DNA of 64,000 nt from Candidatus Roseilinea sp. (lineage in GTDB: Bacteria > Chloroflexota > Anaerolineae > J036 > Brachytrichaceae). Under the pieces are notes generated by a model. The model was not told the origin of the DNA. It did no database searches and saw nothing but the letters and a program-made list of their open reading frames with translations. Of the stretch, positions 1-7,255 are shown one piece after another. The DNA lies in NCBI GenBank assembly GCA_025055235.1, contig JANWYN010000109.1, positions 16,870 through 80,869 of the forward strand, in the 5' to 3' direction. The position numbers and the translations under genes are program-made. Positions within the stretch are counted from its first letter, which is position 1. Every line of letters starts with the position of its first letter.

Positions 1-12
1 CGATGCAACCCG

Positions 13-45
13 AGCGCCTAACGCGCCCAGAGCGCGTTAGGCGCT
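13..45. repeat. REP-like hairpin, copy 1
   Basis: A perfect 14-bp inverted repeat (arms 13-26 and 32-45, 5-base loop) reading AGCGCCTAACGCGC and its complement. A second, nearly identical hairpin lies at 28560-28591, also between genes. It sits upstream of the signal-peptidase-like gene. It is a dispersed REP-type palindrome or the terminator of a gene left of the window; there is no T-tract, which favours the former. Confidence 0.75.
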
Positions 46-75
46 GCCACGATCACGCCGCCTGCGCTGTGCTCG

Positions 76-81
76 TACAAT
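76..81 (+). promoter_or_regulatory. -10 box (TACAAT) for the S26 gene, leaderless
   Basis: TACAAT stands six bases before the GTG at 88. Transcription would start at about the start codon, so the mRNA would be leaderless. The same arrangement recurs at many genes here. No clear -35 box is visible. Confidence 0.6.
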
Positions 82-87
82 CCCGCC

Positions 88-702
88 GTGCAACTCTCCA
101 CCCCGGCGCATGCGGGCGCTGCAGGCAATGGCGTCACAGCAGCCGCGCCGCGCGGCACACCGCTGTGGCGCAGCCTGCTCGAAATCCTCATCGCCGCCGG
201 CATCGTCGTGTTGCTCTTCGACTTCTTCTTCGCCTCGGCGGAGGTGAGGGACGAGCGCATGAGCCCGACACTGCGCGCCGGCCAGCGCGTGCTGGTCAGC
301 CGGCTGCCCTACCGGCTGACGGCGCCGCAGCGCGGCGACGTCGTCGCCGTGCGCAGCCGCATAGACCCTTCGCGCATCGAATTGCACCGGGTGATCGGCC
401 TGCCGGGCGACGCGCTCGACATTCGCGGCGCGCAGGTGTCGGTGAACGGGCTGCCGCTGCGCGAGCCTTACCTGCTCGAGGGGCGCGAGCGCCTGAACCT
501 CGGCGCGACGACGGTGGGGCGCTACCGCCTAGGCCAGGATGACTACTTCCTGCTCAACGACAACCGCGCCGACCTCGGCGATAGCCGCTCGTTCGGCGTG
601 TTCTCGCGCGACCAGATCCTGGGTCGCGTCTGGCTGATCTACTGGCCGCCGCAGAACATCGCCGCCGTCGCCCACACGCAGCCGGCGCGCGGCGAGCCGT
701 AG
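88..702 (+). CDS. Signal peptidase I (S26) homologue lacking the catalytic dyad
   Basis: A 204-residue protein with one membrane segment (about residues 32-51) followed by an S26 domain. Box B reads DERMSPTL: the nucleophile position, Ser in SMxPTL of active enzymes, is Arg57. Box D reads LHRVIGLPGD: the general-base Lys of KRVIGLPGD is His100. Box E (NDNRADLGDSRSFG) is intact, so the fold should be kept. It is therefore probably a catalytically dead paralogue, comparable with inactive SpsA of Staphylococcus, or an enzyme using other residues; Ser59, two residues away, is the only nearby serine. GTG start chosen from the adjacent -10 box; no Shine-Dalgarno sequence is seen. Family assignment is firm, function is not. 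Confidence 0.85.
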   Translation: MQLSTPAHAGAAGNGVTAAAPRGTPLWRSLLEILIAAGIVVLLFDFFFASAEVRDERMSPTLRAGQRVLVSRLPYRLTAPQRGDVVAVRSRIDPSRIELHRVIGLPGDALDIRGAQVSVNGLPLREPYLLEGRERLNLGATTVGRYRLGQDDYFLLNDNRADLGDSRSFGVFSRDQILGRVWLIYWPPQNIAAVAHTQPARGEP

Positions 703-900
703 CGCCGGCACATCATCTTCTGCGGCAGCGGCCGGCAACCAGAATCACGGGCGACGGCGACGAAGCCGGCGCCAGCTGCTTTGCCCTGCGCTGTGGGCGG
801 ATTCACGCGCCGCGCAAACGTCGCGAGGGGCACGTTCGCAAACGGTGTTCGCGCCCTACCGCGCCGACGTTTTGCCCCTATACGCGAAATGCACCCGTTG
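703..900. other. Intergenic region between two convergent genes
   Basis: No gene is supported here. The right part (826-897) is a copy of a dispersed element described separately. Short reading frames crossing it have no recognisable product. Confidence 0.6.
826..897 (-). repeat. Dispersed 60-70 bp intergenic element, copy 1
   Basis: Read on the minus strand it begins GGGTGCATTTCGCGTATAGG, continues with GGCAAAACGTCGGCGCGGTA and ends in a weak hairpin. Related copies lie at 5909-5974 (+), 53879-53942 (+) and 45740-45800 (-, diverged). All four are intergenic. The shared core is TAGGGGCAAA followed by a CGxACxCCGTTxCG hairpin. Confidence 0.7.
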
Positions 901-2994
901 CTAGCGGTACACCGTCACCGCACGTTCGCGCACCAACAGTTGCCCGGTGGGCCCGAGCACTTCCAAGCGATAGCCGTAGAAGCCGCGCTGGGTGAGGCAA
1001 TCCTGCAGCGCCCCGGTCGGCCCACCGGACACCACGACCGGCTGGCCGTTCCGCGTGATGCGGATGGACGTTGCGCTGCCGCTCACGTCCCAGCGGATGG
1101 TTACGCATGCGCCGACCGGGATGCTCTCCGGCGTCACTGAAAACGCGTTGATCGTCGGCCCGGGCAGCCCGGACGAAATCACATTGACGATGCGCGAAGC
1201 GCGGGTCACGCCGGCGCCGTATGCCTCCAGCGTATAGGTGTTCTGTCCCGCAACTTGCGGGTAGTCCTGAATCGTGCCGACCACCGGCGCGTTGTCTAGG
1301 ATCACCTGGTTGTTGCGCAGCAGCCGGACGCGATTCACCTGGCCCTGCACGCTCCAGCGCAGGGTGACGGCCTGGCCGAGCGTGACCTGATTCTGCGGGA
1401 TCGTGGTGAACTCCTGGATCACCGGCGCGCCCGGCTGCTGGTTGACCTGGATGACGATCTGCCGGATCTCGATGGCACCGTCGAACCGCACGATACGCAG
1501 CTCATAGGTCGTCGTCACCCGTGGATACACCGTCTGCTGGCCGACCGTGGGCACCGGATACTGGCTCCACAACTGGCCTTGCGGGTAGAAGTATGCTGCT
1601 TGCGCGCTCTGCGCGTTCCACGTGAACACGACCGGCTGGCCGGGAGAAATCTGCGTCGGGCTGGCCGAGAAGGCGACGCCCGGGATGGGCGTCTGAGTGG
1701 GGATAACGGGTTGCGGCACGCGGATGCCGACGTATACGCGCGTGCCGAATCCGACGCCCCGATCATTGCGCATCCGCCAGAAGCCCTGATATGTCCCCGG
1801 CATGGTCGGCGCAACCAAGTCCACGTAGAAATCCACCGTCTGTCCCGACACGACCGGCTGCGCGATCACCTGCATCTGGCCGCCCATCTGCGCCAGCGGC
1901 GAGTTGCCGCCATCGTAGCTGAAGGTGTAGGCCGTCGTCCACGTGCACGTGCCGGAGTTGCGCACGCGCCATCCCTTGCGGAACGGCTGGCCGGGCTGCA
2001 ACACGGGCGGGTTGGCCATATTCTGATCGTCGTAGGTCAGGTCTGCTATGAACGCCATGCCGTCTATGCAGGCGGGCGCAGGCTCGGTGACGATGATGAT
2101 GGGCGGCGGTCCGGGCGTCGCAGTGGGGATGGGGGTGATCTGCTCGGGCGGCACGCCGAGGTATTGCGTGAGCAGCCGGGTGAGCGTGCCGTCGGCTTGC
2201 ATCTGCGTCAACGCCTGGTCGAGCGCGCCCCGCAGCGTCGAGCCTTTGCGCGTCGCCACAGCAAGCTGTTGCACGTTCAACCGCTGGCCGACCAGCTTGT
2301 ATTGCCCGCGCGACGCGTTGACGATGGATTGCATCGGGCTGAGGTCGGCCACGAGCAAATCAATACGGCGGCTGGCCAAGTCGCGCACGGCGTCGTCCAG
2401 CCGGGCGTAGAGGAGCAATTCGTTCGGCGAGCTCAGGCCGGTGTCCACCAGCCGTTGGCGCAGCCAGGTTTCATACACGCTGCCGCGCTGCGCGCCGATG
2501 CGCTTGCCGACGATGTCTTCCACCGAGCGGATGGCGACGATGGGCGAGTCGCTGAGCGCAATCATGCCGTCCTGGCTGATGTAGTAGTAGTTGGTGAAGT
2601 CCACGATCTGGCGGCGCGCGTCGGTGACGCTGACGGCTGCTGCGACGGCGTCCACCTGGCCCAGCCGCATCGCGTCCAGCACGCCTTCGAACGCGAAGTC
2701 ACTGAACTCGACCTGCAGGCCCAAGCGCCGGCCGATCTCGCGCATGAGGGCGATATCCAGCCCGTCGAGCTGGTAGTTGGACATGTTGTAGAAGGCGAAC
2801 GGCGGGTAATCGCCCGACGTGCCGACGCGCAGCTTGCCCGATGCCCGGACGCGCGCCAGGTCGTCGTTGGCCGGCGTCGTGGGCGCAACCGGCGGGGCGG
2901 TCGGCGCGGGCGTGGGCTGCGGCCCGCACGCGCTGAGCGCGATGGCAACGGTGATGATCGCGACGCCGATAAACGGCCGGGCTGGCTTGCTCAC
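901..2994 (-). CDS. Lipoprotein: solute-binding domain + NBR1-Ig + Ig-like repeats
   Basis: 697 residues. The start is GTG at 2994 because AGGAGG (3002-3007) precedes it by seven bases; the longer frame to 3027 adds 11 unlikely residues. A lipobox (LSAC) follows a short hydrophobic segment. Residues about 45-285 are a family-3 extracellular solute-binding (PBP2) domain of the amino-acid type (KLRVGTSGDYPPF, then DFTNYYYISQDG). A Pro/Thr linker leads to an NBR1-type Ig domain (about 310-425, with the tryptophans of FRKGWRVRNSGTCTW) and three Ig-like domains to the C-terminus. No permease genes are adjacent, so it may be a sensor or cell-surface binder rather than a transporter subunit. The domain combination is typical of Anaerolineae. 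Confidence 0.85.
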   Translation of the reverse strand: MSKPARPFIGVAIITVAIALSACGPQPTPAPTAPPVAPTTPANDDLARVRASGKLRVGTSGDYPPFAFYNMSNYQLDGLDIALMREIGRRLGLQVEFSDFAFEGVLDAMRLGQVDAVAAAVSVTDARRQIVDFTNYYYISQDGMIALSDSPIVAIRSVEDIVGKRIGAQRGSVYETWLRQRLVDTGLSSPNELLLYARLDDAVRDLASRRIDLLVADLSPMQSIVNASRGQYKLVGQRLNVQQLAVATRKGSTLRGALDQALTQMQADGTLTRLLTQYLGVPPEQITPIPTATPGPPPIIIVTEPAPACIDGMAFIADLTYDDQNMANPPVLQPGQPFRKGWRVRNSGTCTWTTAYTFSYDGGNSPLAQMGGQMQVIAQPVVSGQTVDFYVDLVAPTMPGTYQGFWRMRNDRGVGFGTRVYVGIRVPQPVIPTQTPIPGVAFSASPTQISPGQPVVFTWNAQSAQAAYFYPQGQLWSQYPVPTVGQQTVYPRVTTTYELRIVRFDGAIEIRQIVIQVNQQPGAPVIQEFTTIPQNQVTLGQAVTLRWSVQGQVNRVRLLRNNQVILDNAPVVGTIQDYPQVAGQNTYTLEAYGAGVTRASRIVNVISSGLPGPTINAFSVTPESIPVGACVTIRWDVSGSATSIRITRNGQPVVVSGGPTGALQDCLTQRGFYGYRLEVLGPTGQLLVRERAVTVYR

Positions 2995-3037
2995 GAACGA
3001 ACCTCCTGGACGGGGCGCATTCACCAAAAGGGACAGT

Positions 3038-3068
3038 GGGTAGCCGATGGCAGTGCCGTCGGCTACCC
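3038..3068 (-). terminator. Hairpin downstream of the diol dehydratase genes
   Basis: GGGTAGCCGA pairs perfectly with TCGGCTACCC around an 11-base loop that can itself pair (GGCA/TGCC). On the minus strand it follows the end of the small-subunit gene and is followed by CCCTTTTGG. The T-tract is short, so it is either a factor-independent terminator or an mRNA-stabilising hairpin in front of the lipoprotein gene. Confidence 0.6.
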
Positions 3069-3144
3069 TGTGTAGTTTGCCACCCTAGAAATGCACCTTT
3101 TGAACTTCCGAATAACGCCGAATATAGCCGCGACCGGAGAATTG

Positions 3145-3456
3145 TCACGCCGATCGGAACAACCGGCGCCGGGCGTATTCCGCCGCCGCCTCGCGGATGA
3201 AGGCCGCCGTCTGCTGTGCGCCGTAGTCGCGCTCCAGCGCATCGGCGACGGCGAGCAGTTCGGCCTGCGTGGAGCGGCCGGGGCGCAGCGCTTCGTAGAT
3301 GCGCAGCAGCTCCTCTTTCGGCACGGCGGTCAGCTCGGCGGCACGGCGCAGGTTCTCGGCCAATTGCGTGAAGCCGGCCGCCTGCGCGGCGTCCGCCTGC
3401 CGGCGCAGGGTGTCGGGGGAGACCTGCAAGTCGTCAATCAATCTTTCGTCTTTCAT
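3145..3456 (-). CDS. pduE: Diol/glycerol dehydratase small subunit, N-terminally short
   Basis: 103 residues matching the C-terminal two thirds of PduE/DhaB3 (VSPDTLRRQADAAQAAG, then RAAELTAVPKEELLRIYEAL and LRPGRSTQAELLAVA). Together with the fused large-medium subunit upstream it forms the B12-dependent diol dehydratase, which converts 1,2-diols or glycerol to aldehydes. Enteric PduE is about 170 residues. The missing N-terminal extension is the part linked to poor solubility and microcompartment targeting, and no shell-protein genes are present, so a cytosolic enzyme is likely. The first residues (MKDERLIDD) are encoded by a heptad repeat (3440-3509), so the present start codon was created inside repeat DNA. 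No Shine-Dalgarno is visible. No reactivase gene lies in the window. Confidence 0.88.
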   Translation of the reverse strand: MKDERLIDDLQVSPDTLRRQADAAQAAGFTQLAENLRRAAELTAVPKEELLRIYEALRPGRSTQAELLAVADALERDYGAQQTAAFIREAAAEYARRRLFRSA

Positions 3457-3509
3457 CTTTCATCTTTCGTCTTGCGTCTTGCGTCCTGCGTCATGCGTCT
3501 TGGTTCTTG
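3440..3509. repeat. Heptad tandem repeat, one arm (unit TCTTTCG/TCTTGCG)
   Basis: About ten 7-base units in a row (TCTTTCG, TCTTTCA, TCTTTCA, TCTTTCG, TCTTGCG, TCTTGCG, TCCTGCG, TCATGCG and so on). It fills the gap between the two diol dehydratase genes and supplies the start codon and first codons of the small-subunit gene on the minus strand. Confidence 0.85.
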
Positions 3510-3522
3510 GCTCTCGCTCGCC

Positions 3523-5877
3523 TCACACATCCGGCTCCCAGTCGAAGAACAGCTCCTGCGGCGGCTTGTCGCACACCTCCTCGGTCTCGCGGCGGTGCAG
3601 CAGCGCCGTCTTCACGATCAGCCGCAGGCGCGCCCAGTTGTCCACCGTCACCGGCACGGGCTTGACCACCTCGCCCTTGGCATACTTCGCCGCGTTGCGC
3701 CCAATCTGCTCGAAGGTCTCCAGCGTCAGGCTGGGCGAGAACGAGAACAGCTCCAGATTGTGCAGCCGGGGCATGCCGCGCTTGTGGATGACCGCCGTGC
3801 CGCGGCTCTGCAGGCCGATGCCGATGCCGCTGCCGCTGTAGCTCGATGCGGTGAAGCCGAGCTGAGCGCAATCGCTGGTGTGGTAGGCCTTGATCAGCCG
3901 GGCGACCATGCCCTCCTTTGCCACGCCGGTGAAGATGGCTTTGAGCACGTCCTCATGATCGAGGCCGTTGATCGTCTTGGTGAGCGCCGTGCCGAAGGCC
4001 GGCCCGACGCACACGATCACCTCGTTGAAGCGACCGGGACGCGCCGGCCCGATCTCGTGCAAGTTTTGCAGCGGCGCGCCCACCCGGTCGGCGATGAAGT
4101 CGCGCGGCGAGCGCGCCTGCGGCAGAGCGATGATCTCCTGCCAGCGCGCGCCTTGCACGCGGTAGCCGGTGCCCGGCCCGGCGTAGTCGTTGGGATCGGT
4201 GAGGGCGCTGAGCACGCGGAAAGAGGGAATCGGGAGTGGGGAGTCGGGAGTGGGTGGGTGAGCTAGCTCACCGTTTGTGCCAACGGCCACTTCGATTTCT
4301 TTTACTCCTTCGTGTGCTTCGCGCGCTTCGTGGTTCGAAACGAAAATCGCCGCCGGCTGCAGATAGTCGCCCAGCGTGCGCTGGCGCAGCATCTCGGCCA
4401 AGTTAGCGGCGATGCGCACGAACCCGCGCCGACGCAGCGCGGCGATCACGTCGCGCACATCCTGCGTCCCTTCCAGGAAGCGATCGGCAGCGGCCAGGTC
4501 GGCGACGATGTCGCGCGGCGGCATGTCGTCGCTGCCGTGGGCGACGACGGCGGCTTCCACTTCCTCGTCGCAGATCTCCGGGAAGCCCAGCTCGGCATAG
4601 ACGGCCTGCACCGCGCGGGCGGCTTCGCGACGCACGGCCAGCGCCTCCACCTCGCGCACCGGCCGCAGCCCGCCGTCAATCTGCATGTCGCGCTGCAGCA
4701 CGTTGTAATCGTCGAAGTCCTCGGCGTCGAAGTTGCCGCCGCCGAACATGTTGTCGCGGCGCGGCACGGCGCTGTAGCCGCTGAAGATGAAGTCCGTGCC
4801 GGGGATGAACTGCAACATCAGCTTGGCGCTCTTGCGGATGGCGCTGTGGCTGGCCAGCGCGTCGTTGCCGCTGGCGACCTCCAGGCCGAGCATCGCGGCG
4901 ATGAGGTTCTCGGCCAGCACGGCGCGCACGCCGCCCGGCAGGCTCTCCGGCAAGGCGATGCACGAGATCGAGCCGTTCTGCACGCCCTGGCTGCCGGCGC
5001 CACGCGCCACGCACAGGCAGCGCGCCTCCAGGTACAGCATGCTCTTGCCTTCGCTGCTGCCCATCAGCGCTTCGCTGCCGGTGCCGCTGGTGAAGCGAAT
5101 CTTCACGCCGCGCGAGGCGTAGGCGCTGGCGAGGAACGCTTTGCTCCATGGCGTGTCGTCGCCGTCCACGAAGCTGCGCTCGGTGCCGTACACGCTCAGC
5201 GTCTCGGCGTAGCTGGTCAGCCCCTTCATCGCCAGGCGCAGGCCCATGCTCTCCTCGATGGCGCACTGGGTGAGCACGCCGCCGCGGCCGGTCTGCGAGC
5301 CGATCAGCACGCACAGCGCGTTCAGCGGCGCCATGCGCGCGATGCCGACGGTGGTTTCGATCTCGGCGAAGCCGCGCAGCGCTGCTTCGGCGGCGTCGGC
5401 GGCCAGCAGCGCCGGGTTCTCGCGGCGGTTAGTGACGTGCGCCTGGTTGGCCGGCGTCTTGCGCACGCGCATCTTGGCCAAGCCCATCATCATCTCCAAG
5501 ACGCTCATGTGCCGCACGATCTCGCACAGCTTGGCCGGCGTGCAGCCCAGTGCCAGCCGGCGCACTTCGCGCGCAGGCACGTTGATGTCCACCAACATGC
5601 GCGCGATGTGCAGCGACGGCATGGCCATGGCTTCTTCGGCCACGCTCAAGTCGAGGAAGTGATCGGCGATGAAGGTATCGAGCGCGTCGAACTGCGCGCG
5701 CGGCTTGCCATCCATCTCTATTACCCTCGTGTGCGGGGGAGATTCGAGGGTCAACGACGGTTGGGGATCGTTCGGCCCGTCGGCGACGATCAGGCCGGCG
5801 TCGGGCCACGCCTCGACGAAGGTTTCCTTATTGATATCGCGTTCGGCCAGCAGGGCGAAGCGTTTGGAATGGGTCAT
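3523..5877 (-). CDS. pduCD: B12-dependent diol/glycerol dehydratase, large and medium subunits fused
   Basis: 784 residues. Residues 1 to about 590 are the PduC-type TIM-barrel large subunit (starting MTHSKRFALLAERDINKETF; QAHVTN, GDDTPWSKAFLASAYASRG, GVQNGSISC, FDAEDFDDYNVLQRD, DPNDYAGPGTGYR). About 600-784 are the PduD-type medium subunit (VCVGPAFGTALTKTI, SGSGIGIGLQSRGTAVIH, SLTLETFEQIGRNAAKYAKGE). Family active-site residues (Gln and His of QAHVTN, Glu of ETTV, Gln of GVQNG, Asp of SGND, Ser of FSGYS) are present, so activity is expected. The start at 5877 fits the family; the frame stays open further upstream but overlaps the next gene. Residues about 515-552 are an insertion in the large subunit encoded by repeat DNA (4222-4255 and 4305-4337). 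It is co-directional with the small-subunit gene. Confidence 0.92.
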   Translation of the reverse strand: MTHSKRFALLAERDINKETFVEAWPDAGLIVADGPNDPQPSLTLESPPHTRVIEMDGKPRAQFDALDTFIADHFLDLSVAEEAMAMPSLHIARMLVDINVPAREVRRLALGCTPAKLCEIVRHMSVLEMMMGLAKMRVRKTPANQAHVTNRRENPALLAADAAEAALRGFAEIETTVGIARMAPLNALCVLIGSQTGRGGVLTQCAIEESMGLRLAMKGLTSYAETLSVYGTERSFVDGDDTPWSKAFLASAYASRGVKIRFTSGTGSEALMGSSEGKSMLYLEARCLCVARGAGSQGVQNGSISCIALPESLPGGVRAVLAENLIAAMLGLEVASGNDALASHSAIRKSAKLMLQFIPGTDFIFSGYSAVPRRDNMFGGGNFDAEDFDDYNVLQRDMQIDGGLRPVREVEALAVRREAARAVQAVYAELGFPEICDEEVEAAVVAHGSDDMPPRDIVADLAAADRFLEGTQDVRDVIAALRRRGFVRIAANLAEMLRQRTLGDYLQPAAIFVSNHEAREAHEGVKEIEVAVGTNGELAHPPTPDSPLPIPSFRVLSALTDPNDYAGPGTGYRVQGARWQEIIALPQARSPRDFIADRVGAPLQNLHEIGPARPGRFNEVIVCVGPAFGTALTKTINGLDHEDVLKAIFTGVAKEGMVARLIKAYHTSDCAQLGFTASSYSGSGIGIGLQSRGTAVIHKRGMPRLHNLELFSFSPSLTLETFEQIGRNAAKYAKGEVVKPVPVTVDNWARLRLIVKTALLHRRETEEVCDKPPQELFFDWEPDV
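4222..4255. repeat. In-frame heptad repeat in pduCD (unit GGGAGTC/GGGAGTG)
   Basis: GGGAATC, GGGAGTG, GGGAGTC, GGGAGTG in a row inside the coding region; on the minus strand it encodes a Pro/Ser-rich stretch (HPPTPDSPLPIPS). The same unit recurs in frame in a glycosyltransferase gene at 47154-47184. Confidence 0.8.
4305..4337. repeat. In-frame nonad repeat in pduCD (unit CTTCGTGTG)
   Basis: CTTCGTGTG, CTTCGCGCG, CTTCGTGGT: three 9-base units, encoding NHEAREAHEG on the minus strand. The reverse complement (CCACGAAG type) resembles the intergenic repeat at 53822-53880. Together with 4222-4255 it makes up the insertion in the dehydratase large subunit. Confidence 0.7.
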
Positions 5878-5908
5878 GGCAAACGTAGTGTACGGGAATT
5901 CGGCAAGC

Positions 5909-5974
5909 CGGGGGCATGCGCGTATAGGGGCGAACATGTCGCGCGGCAGGGCGCGGACGCCGTTCCGCGCCGGT
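5909..5974 (+). repeat. Dispersed 60-70 bp intergenic element, copy 2
   Basis: GGGGGCATGCGCGTATAGGG, then GCGAACATGTCGCGCGGCAG and a GCGCGGA/TCCGCGC hairpin. It fills the gap between the diol dehydratase gene and the MBOAT gene. See copies at 826-897, 45740-45800 and 53879-53942. Confidence 0.75.
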
Positions 5975-5978
5975 GATG

Positions 5979-7235
5979 TTAAACCAGCCCTAGCCAATAC
6001 AGCGGATACAAATATTTTGCCGACTGCGCTGTGTAGCCGTAGGGCGTGAGCGCGAGGTTGACGAATGCGACGGCGCACAGCAACAGCACGCTGCGCAGCA
6101 CCGGCGGCGCTTCCGGCCAGCCATGGCGGATGCGCAGCCGGTTCCAGCCGTGCTCGATCACCAGCAGCAACCCTAGCCCAAAGCCCCACGCCGCGCCGAA
6201 CAAGCTCACCGAGTGCCACAGCCCGCACGCCGTCATCGTCAACAACACGTTGCGCACCGGATGGCGACGATGCCCACCCAGCGATTGATACACATAGTCG
6301 TTCAGCCAGCGCGTGGTGGTGATGTTCCAGTTGCGCCAGAAATCGCGCATGCGGTTGATGCGCACCATCTTGAGCACTGGCGCGAAGTTCTCCGGCAGGG
6401 TGATGCCGTACAGGCTGGCCACGCCGATGCCCAGGTCTATGAACGCCGAGAAGCCGATGTAATAGGCAATCGCCGAGACGATGGCAGCGGCGAAGAGTTC
6501 GAGGAACGGCCGGCCGGCGGGGCTGAGCAGAATCGTGTTCGGGTTGAACGTGACGAAGACAAGCGCCAAGAAGACGCCCTTGAACAACGCTTGCCCGATG
6601 CGGAAGATGCCCTTGCGCAGATGCGCGACCTCCAATCGCTCCGGTAAGTTCGTAAACTGCTCCGACCAGCCCTGGTAGCGGATGAGCGGCAGATGCACAA
6701 AGGTAGGGAAGAACAGGCACCACGCCGCATAGGTGAACGGATGCGGCGGCGCAACCGGCGCGCGCGGCGCCGTTTCGTTGGGCCATGGGCCGGCGCCGTA
6801 GTCCACGCTGAAGTGCACCATCCGAAGGAAGGTGAACGCTGCCGTGAGGCCGATAGTGGGCAGCACGTATCCCGGCGTCAACCCTGACCAATCCAGCCAG
6901 GGCGTGAACGTGAGCAAGCCGAACAACCCGTGCAGCGCGGCGTAGAGTGCGACGACGCCGGCGACGATCCACGTCCGAGGCACGCCACGACAGACGGCAA
7001 GGTAGACCAGTGCGCAGATCGCCCCCGTGACGACCACAAGCATCGCCGGACGTTGATAGCCCAGCAGCACGATGGCGATGCTGATCGGAATGAGCGCCTT
7101 GGGCCGGTGCGCGTGCGGGATCAGCCAATAGACGACCGCGCCGAGGCCGATGGCCGCCAGCGTGCGAAACGTCACCAGCACCTGTAGCGCGCTGGCGGCA
7201 TACGGCAAGAACTGATCGAACGATGCCATGTTCAT
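5979..7235 (-). CDS. MBOAT family membrane-bound O-acyltransferase
   Basis: 418 residues with roughly ten hydrophobic segments. The MBOAT core is clear: RDFWRNWNITTTRWLNDYVY near residue 295 and the catalytic-His motif GLWHSVS about 40 residues later (GLWHG in most relatives). Family members such as DltB, AlgI and PatA move acyl groups to surface or exported polymers. No dlt or alginate partner genes are near, so the acceptor is unknown. Start at 7235 lies only 20 bases from the divergent gene at 7256. A minus-strand TAGATT (7251-7246) precedes it by 10 bases, suggesting a leaderless mRNA. Confidence 0.85.
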   Translation of the reverse strand: MNMASFDQFLPYAASALQVLVTFRTLAAIGLGAVVYWLIPHAHRPKALIPISIAIVLLGYQRPAMLVVVTGAICALVYLAVCRGVPRTWIVAGVVALYAALHGLFGLLTFTPWLDWSGLTPGYVLPTIGLTAAFTFLRMVHFSVDYGAGPWPNETAPRAPVAPPHPFTYAAWCLFFPTFVHLPLIRYQGWSEQFTNLPERLEVAHLRKGIFRIGQALFKGVFLALVFVTFNPNTILLSPAGRPFLELFAAAIVSAIAYYIGFSAFIDLGIGVASLYGITLPENFAPVLKMVRINRMRDFWRNWNITTTRWLNDYVYQSLGGHRRHPVRNVLLTMTACGLWHSVSLFGAAWGFGLGLLLVIEHGWNRLRIRHGWPEAPPVLRSVLLLCAVAFVNLALTPYGYTAQSAKYLYPLYWLGLV

Positions 7236-7242
7236 AGCTGCT

Positions 7243-7251
7243 TACAATCTA
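7243..7251. promoter_or_regulatory. Overlapping divergent -10 boxes
   Basis: TACAAT (7243-7248, plus) and TAGATT (7251-7246, minus) overlap in a 20-bp gap between two divergent start codons (7235 and 7256). Each lies 7-10 bases before its gene, so both transcripts would be leaderless and the two promoters should exclude each other. Confidence 0.55.
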
Positions 7252-7255
7252 GTCT

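Noticed and set aside
3523..7128. One 1201-residue protein covering the diol dehydratase and much of the MBOAT gene
   Set aside because: The N-terminal 417 codons are an out-of-frame shadow of the MBOAT gene; homology to PduC begins at 5877.
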